DNA of 8,689 nt from Bryobacterales bacterium (GTDB taxonomy: Bacteria; Acidobacteriota; Terriglobia; Bryobacterales; Bryobacteraceae): assembly GCA_003487005.1 (NCBI GenBank), contig DNFG01000411.1, positions 1 to 8,689 of the forward strand. The letters are read 5' to 3'. The stretch's first letter is position 1. Each line of letters opens with the position of its first letter. The notes under the pieces are model-generated. The model made no database searches and was not told where the DNA came from. It saw only the letters and a program-made list of their open reading frames with translations. The translations under genes were made by a program, and so were the position numbers. Positions 5,215 through 8,689 of the stretch are shown one piece after another.

Positions 5215-6999
5215 ATGCCACGAACGGTTGGCGTATCGCTTCTGGCGGCTCTGCTGCTGGCAGGGTCCCCGATGGCGGCCTCGGACCTGCGGGTCTTCGG
5301 CGCGATCGAGGGGGAGGTGCGCGATGCGGCGGGCATCCGGCAACTGGGGGCGACAGTCCGGCTTTATGACCGTCAGGAGCAGGAGGTTGCGCGGCAACTG
5401 ACGGGTCCGGACGGGGTTTTCCGGTTCCCTGCACTTTCGCCGGATCTTTACTCGATCCGGGTTTCCCTGGCCAGTTACATTCCGGCCGTCCGGCAACAGA
5501 TTCTGGTGCGCGCGGGGGCGAACAGCTATCTGGCGATCCAACTGGCGACGATTTTTTCGACTATTGAGTTGGTGTCGATCGTGCCGCACGGGCCTGTGCA
5601 GGCGGTTTCGGACGACTGGAAGTGGGTGTTGCGGAGTGCGAACGCGACGCGCCCGGTGCTGCGGTTCCGTTCGATTCTGGACCCGGTGCTGGAAGTCAAG
5701 CGGACGGACCGGAAGTTGTTCACGGCGACGCGGGGCATGATGCGGCTATCGGCGGGCGACGGGGCGCCGACGGCGCTGCTGGGTAGCGAACCGGACCTGG
5801 GGACGGCGTTCGCTCTGGCGACTTCGGTGTTTGGAGACAACGAGTTACGGGTGAGCGGGAACCTGGGCCTGTCCACGAACACGGGGGCATCGGCGACGAG
5901 TTTCCGGACGCGGTACACGCGAACCGGGCCCCACTCGGTGACGCCGGACGTGGAATTGACGGTCCGGCAGACGGCGATCCGGCAGGCGTCGCTGGGTCTG
6001 CTGACGGGTCCGGGGGCGGTGCAGGGGACGCCGACGTTGCGGACGATGTCGCTGAAACTGCTCGACGAACAGCAGGTGACGGACCATTTGTCGGTGCGCT
6101 ACGGGGTCTTGCTGGAGTCGGTGGTGTTCCTGGACCGGATCAACCTGATGAGCCCGTTTGCGCGGTTTACGTACGATCTGGGCGAGTTGGGACAGGTGGA
6201 TCTGGGGTATTCGAGCGGGGCGCCGGCGCTGGATCTGCTGATGCCCGAAAACGGGACGATGGCGAGCGATCTGACGGGGTTGGGGTTGTTTCCGCGGGTG
6301 AGCCTGCGGGAAGGGCGGGCGCGGGTGCAGCGGACGGACAATTACGAGCTTGGCTATCGCAAGATGGAGCGCAGCCGGGTGTACTCGGCGGCAATGTACA
6401 TCGAAAATGTGCGGGACGCGGCGATGACGGTGGCGGCGCCAGCGGGTCTGTTGCCGGCCTCGGATTTGCTGCCGGACATCTCGTCGAACGCGTCGATCTT
6501 CAACCTGGGCAATTACCGTGCTATGGGGTACATGGCGAGCGTTTTGCAGGACTTCGGGTCCGGGTGGACGGCGAGCGTGGCGGCGGGGGCGGGCGATGCG
6601 CTGACACCGATGGAGGTGGGCGCGGCGGTGCTGGAGGCCGGGGAGTTGCGGAAGCGGTTCAAGACGACGCACCGGCAATGGGCGGCATTGCGGATGACGG
6701 GGGCGATTCCGGTGACGGACACGCGGATTGCGGCGAGTTACATGTGGTCGCCGGACGGCGCGTTGACGCCGGCGCACGCGTGGCTGACGCAGCGGTGGCA
6801 GCCGCAAACGGGGTTAAATGTGCAGATCCGGCAGCCGATTCCGTCTTCGGGCGGGGGTCCAAGCCGGTGGGAGATGAACGCGGAGGTCCGGAACCTGCTG
6901 GCGCAGGGGTATGTGCCGATTCCAGGTCCGGACGGGCAGAGCCTGTACTTTGTCCAGTTTCCGCGGTCCTTGCGGGGCGGGTTGAGCTTTATCTTCTAG
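5215..6999 (+). CDS. Outer-membrane barrel with carboxypeptidase-regulatory-like domain
   Basis: This encodes 594 residues. MPRTVGVSLLAALLLAGSPMA forms a signal peptide. Residues 28-110 are a carboxypeptidase-regulatory-like beta-sandwich: GAIEGEVRDAAGIRQLGATVRLYD, then GPDGVFRFPALSPDLYSIRVS. The rest (from about 140) has barrel character, with alternating strands, turns rich in G, D and N, a TonB-receptor-like DNYELGYRK, and a C-terminal GGLSFIF ending in phenylalanine as outer-membrane proteins do. Acidobacterial relatives of the TonB-dependent receptor class are usually 900 residues or more; this one is much shorter and I see no plug domain, so transport by a TonB mechanism is doubtful. 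The ATG at 5215 has no good ribosome site and lies just behind a hairpin. A strong GGGAGAGGTG precedes an ATG at 5175 in another frame, so coupling or a frameshift is possible. Confidence 0.8.
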   Translation: MPRTVGVSLLAALLLAGSPMAASDLRVFGAIEGEVRDAAGIRQLGATVRLYDRQEQEVARQLTGPDGVFRFPALSPDLYSIRVSLASYIPAVRQQILVRAGANSYLAIQLATIFSTIELVSIVPHGPVQAVSDDWKWVLRSANATRPVLRFRSILDPVLEVKRTDRKLFTATRGMMRLSAGDGAPTALLGSEPDLGTAFALATSVFGDNELRVSGNLGLSTNTGASATSFRTRYTRTGPHSVTPDVELTVRQTAIRQASLGLLTGPGAVQGTPTLRTMSLKLLDEQQVTDHLSVRYGVLLESVVFLDRINLMSPFARFTYDLGELGQVDLGYSSGAPALDLLMPENGTMASDLTGLGLFPRVSLREGRARVQRTDNYELGYRKMERSRVYSAAMYIENVRDAAMTVAAPAGLLPASDLLPDISSNASIFNLGNYRAMGYMASVLQDFGSGWTASVAAGAGDALTPMEVGAAVLEAGELRKRFKTTHRQWAALRMTGAIPVTDTRIAASYMWSPDGALTPAHAWLTQRWQPQTGLNVQIRQPIPSSGGGPSRWEMNAEVRNLLAQGYVPIPGPDGQSLYFVQFPRSLRGGLSFIF

Positions 7000-7016
7000 G
7001 GCGGATTCCCTGCCCT
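6998..7016 (+). terminator. Weak terminator-like hairpin after barrel gene
   Basis: AGGGC (6998-7002) pairs with GCCCT (7012-7016) over a nine-base loop, overlapping the stop codon of the barrel gene. Only GCTTCC follows, with no real T run. It is the only candidate for ending the rightward transcript before the opposing tRNA gene. Confidence 0.25.
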
Positions 7017-7040
7017 GCTTCCTGAATGGATGGAAGTGGA

Positions 7041-7116
7041 TGGTGAGCCGGGCGGGACTCGAACCCGCGACCACCTGATTAAAAGTCAGATGCTCTACCA
7101 ACTGAGCTACCGGCCC
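7041..7116 (-). tRNA. tRNA-Lys (anticodon UUU)
   Basis: The reverse complement folds as a full cloverleaf. Acceptor GGGCCGG pairs with CCGGCTC (one G-T pair), with discriminator A and encoded CCA at 7043-7041. The D arm is GCTC/GAGC. The anticodon stem is TCTGA/TCAGG with loop CTTTTAA. The T arm GCGGG/CCCGC closes the loop TTCGAGT. The anticodon TTT reads the lysine codons AAA and AAG. It is 76 bases with CCA. The gene is convergent with the barrel gene (41 bases between them) and divergent from the TIM-barrel gene. Protein-like reading frames across it are artefacts. Confidence 0.97.
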
Positions 7117-7125
7117 TTGGGGGGA

Positions 7126-7139
7126 GCGCACGCGTGCGC
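7126..7139. repeat. Perfect 14-bp palindrome GCGCACGCGTGCGC
   Basis: The sequence is self-complementary over 14 bases and lies between the tRNA 5' end and its predicted transcription start. It would form a hairpin in the precursor leader, or a symmetrical protein site in the shared divergent region. No evidence decides between these. Confidence 0.5.
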
Positions 7140-7147
7140 CATTCAGT

Positions 7148-7177
7148 AGGATAGCAGTGACTGGAGGCCCGAGACAA
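7148..7177 (-). promoter_or_regulatory. Promoter for tRNA-Lys
   Basis: On the minus strand TTGTCT (7177-7172) and TATCCT (7153-7148) are 18 bases apart, and a TGC directly before the -10 makes it an extended -10. Transcription would start near 7141, leaving about 25 bases of leader that processing would remove from the tRNA 5' end. The element overlaps the ribosome-site region of the divergent TIM-barrel gene. Confidence 0.6.
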
Positions 7178-7179
7178 AC

Positions 7180-8085
7180 ATGACCCGGAGAGAAGCCCTG
7201 CTTGCCCCGCTGCCGGCTTTGGCCGCGCAGACGAAGAGACGGCCGGTCCGGTTGGGGGGACCGATTTACCTGAAGGCGGAGGACCCGGCGGAGCTGGCGC
7301 GGGAGCACCGGCGGTTGGGGTATGGAGCGGCGTACTGTCCGCGGGTGAATGTGCGCGAAACGGAGCGAATTCGTGCGATTGAAGCGGCTTTTCGCGCGGA
7401 AAACGTCGTGCTTGCGGAGGTGGGCGTCTGGGTGAACCTGATGGACCGGGATCCGGCGAAGCGCAGCGAAAATCTGGCGAAGGTGACGGAGGGGTTGGCG
7501 CTGGCGGACGCGGTGGGCGCGCGGTGCTGCGTGGATATCGCGGGTTCGTTCCACGAAAAAGTCTGGTATGGGCCGCATCCGAAGAACTTTACGAAGGAGT
7601 TTTTCGACGCGGCGGTCGAAAATGCGCGGAAGATCATTGATGCGGTGAAGCCGAAGCGGGCGAAGTTCGCTTACGAGATGATGGGCTGGTGTCTGCCGCA
7701 CGATGCGGACAGTTATCTGGCGCTATTGCGGGCGATTGACCGGAGCGGGTTCGGGGTGCATGTGGATGTGTGCAACGGGATCAATTCGCCGCAGCGGTTT
7801 TATGACAATGCGGCGTTTGCGCGGGAGTTGTTCACGAAGTTGGGCCGGTGGGTGGTGTCGTGCCACGCGAAGGACCTGGCGTGGCTGCCGGAGATGAATG
7901 TGCATTTCGTGGAGGTGATTCCGGGGCGGGGGGAGATCGATTACCGGGGTCAACTGGCGGCGATTGCGGCGCTGCCGAATGATGCGCCGCTGATGCTGGA
8001 GCATTTGAAGACGGCGGAGGAGTACGCGGAGGGGGCAGAATACATCCGCAAGGTGGGGGCAGGGGCAGGCGTGGCTTTTCTTTGA
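7180..8085 (+). CDS. Xylose-isomerase-like TIM-barrel protein (sugar isomerase/epimerase)
   Basis: This encodes 301 residues of the AP endonuclease 2/xylose-isomerase-like fold. MTRREALLAPLPALAAQ at the N-terminus resembles a short Tat signal (RR followed by a hydrophobic stretch), common for this family in acidobacteria, so export is likely. The barrel spans about 25-300. The usual metal ligands can be placed: E166 in YEMMGW, D196 in HVDVCN, H229 in SCHAKD and E274 in LEHL, with E80 in AEVGVW as a further candidate. These suggest a divalent-metal enzyme acting on a sugar or cyclitol by isomerisation or epimerisation; the exact substrate cannot be read from sequence. GGAGG at 7163-7167 is 12 bases ahead of the ATG. 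A fucose-isomerase-like gene follows after 45 bases, so a joint sugar pathway is likely. Confidence 0.85.
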   Translation: MTRREALLAPLPALAAQTKRRPVRLGGPIYLKAEDPAELAREHRRLGYGAAYCPRVNVRETERIRAIEAAFRAENVVLAEVGVWVNLMDRDPAKRSENLAKVTEGLALADAVGARCCVDIAGSFHEKVWYGPHPKNFTKEFFDAAVENARKIIDAVKPKRAKFAYEMMGWCLPHDADSYLALLRAIDRSGFGVHVDVCNGINSPQRFYDNAAFARELFTKLGRWVVSCHAKDLAWLPEMNVHFVEVIPGRGEIDYRGQLAAIAALPNDAPLMLEHLKTAEEYAEGAEYIRKVGAGAGVAFL

Positions 8086-8130
8086 TTGGGACCTCACCAT
8101 CCAGATCCGGGCTGTGATGCAATAGAGAGC

Positions 8131-8689
8131 ATGGCAGACCCGGTTGTTCTCATTGCAAGTGGCGATTTGCGGCTTTCGGCGAATCAGAAGTGCTGGCCCG
8201 CTCAGGCGGCGATGGAGGAAAAGATCTTCGCGGCGGTCCGCAAGCTCGGCTACACGATCGAGCGCGGGCATCCGTTCGATGAAGCGCAGCAGCATGGCTT
8301 CATCGGCTCGCAGAAGCAGGGCATGGAGGTGTTTCGCGGCATTCCGCCGACGGCGCCGCTGATCGTGGCGGAGGCGGTGTGGCAGTATTCGCACCATGTG
8401 CTGAGCGGGCTGTACACGCATCAGGGGCCGGTTCTGACGGTGGCGAACTGGAGCGGGCAGTGGCCGGGACTGGTGGGAATGCTGAACCTGAACGGATCGC
8501 TGACGAAGGCGGGCGTGGCGTATTCGACGCTGTGGAGCGAGGATTTCGAGGACGAGTTCTTCCTGTCGAACCTGGAGAGGTGGCTGAAGGGCGAGCGGAT
8601 CGTGCATGCGACGCCGCACGTGAAGCCGCTGGGGGCGCTGCCGCTGCCGCGCGAGGCGCGGGAACTGGGGACGAGGCTGGCGCGCGAAT
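8131..8689 (+). CDS. L-fucose-isomerase-like protein, 3' end outside window
   Basis: The frame opens at an ATG at 8131 and runs uninterrupted off the window, giving 186 codons. The start [20 protein letters not shown], followed by [47 protein letters not shown], and [20 protein letters not shown], is the pattern of the FucI/AraA-related L-fucose/L-arabinose isomerase-like family. That family interconverts aldoses and ketoses with a divalent metal; the metal-binding C-terminal part is not in view. There is no signal peptide, so it acts in the cytoplasm, unlike the apparently exported neighbour upstream. The ribosome site is weak (GAGAG just ahead of the ATG). The 45-base gap after the preceding gene and shared direction suggest one operon. 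The family call is fairly firm; the substrate is not known. Confidence 0.8.
   Translation, partial: MADPVVLIASGDLRLSANQKCWPAQAAMEEKIFAAVRKLGYTIERGHPFDEAQQHGFIGSQKQGMEVFRGIPPTAPLIVAEAVWQYSHHVLSGLYTHQGPVLTVANWSGQWPGLVGMLNLNGSLTKAGVAYSTLWSEDFEDEFFLSNLERWLKGERIVHATPHVKPLGALPLPREARELGTRLARE

Noticed and set aside
2490..5336. 948-codon open frame on the minus strand across the transporter and GWxTD genes
   Set aside because: It is antisense to two well-supported genes, its product is dominated by R, H, P and L, and it shows no domain. Long antisense frames are expected in GC-rich genes with strong third-position bias.
6814..7701. Minus-strand frame across the tRNA containing GPVAQLVEHLTFNQVVAGSSPARL
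   Set aside because: That segment is the translation of a tRNA gene, a familiar annotation artefact; the rest is antisense to the TIM-barrel and barrel genes.

Overview
The window is about 8.7 kb of high-GC bacterial DNA. The protein types suggest an acidobacterium, most likely of the Solibacter/Bryobacter kind: a GWxTD-domain protein, small secreted proteins opening with PDFSGxWK, an outer-membrane barrel with a carboxypeptidase-regulatory-like front domain, and a Tat-like TIM-barrel isomerase. This assignment is inference from protein style, not from a marker gene. The first 37 bases are not genomic: they match an Illumina TruSeq adapter, so the window begins at a contaminated contig end.

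Layout: (1) 38-541, minus strand, a secreted TPR-type protein cut off by the adapter. (2) 542-1476, a 935-bp stretch without a convincing large gene, holding a 12-bp-arm inverted repeat inside a cluster of TACC half-sites, a second dyad, one possible 46-codon ORF and a run of GC-rich stem-loops. (3) 1477-2479, two tandem paralogous secreted small proteins. (4) 2535-3296, a YhhQ-family queuosine-precursor transporter. (5) 3406-6999, a sigma70-type promoter, a GWxTD-domain exported protein and an outer-membrane barrel protein, probably one transcript, with a strong stem-loop between the two genes. (6) 7041-7116, tRNA-Lys(UUU) on the minus strand with its own promoter. (7) 7180-8689, a xylose-isomerase-like TIM-barrel protein followed by an L-fucose-isomerase-like protein that runs off the window.

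The genes form several small units, not one pathway. The GWxTD and barrel genes form a cell-envelope pair. The last two genes look like a sugar isomerase/epimerase pair. The tandem small proteins look like a local duplication. I see no CRISPR array, insertion sequence, phage gene or recognisable defence system. The more unusual material is regulatory: the 576-664 operator-like cluster, a nine-codon leader ORF overlapping the start of the second small-protein gene, and the hairpin plus out-of-frame start signal ahead of the barrel gene.
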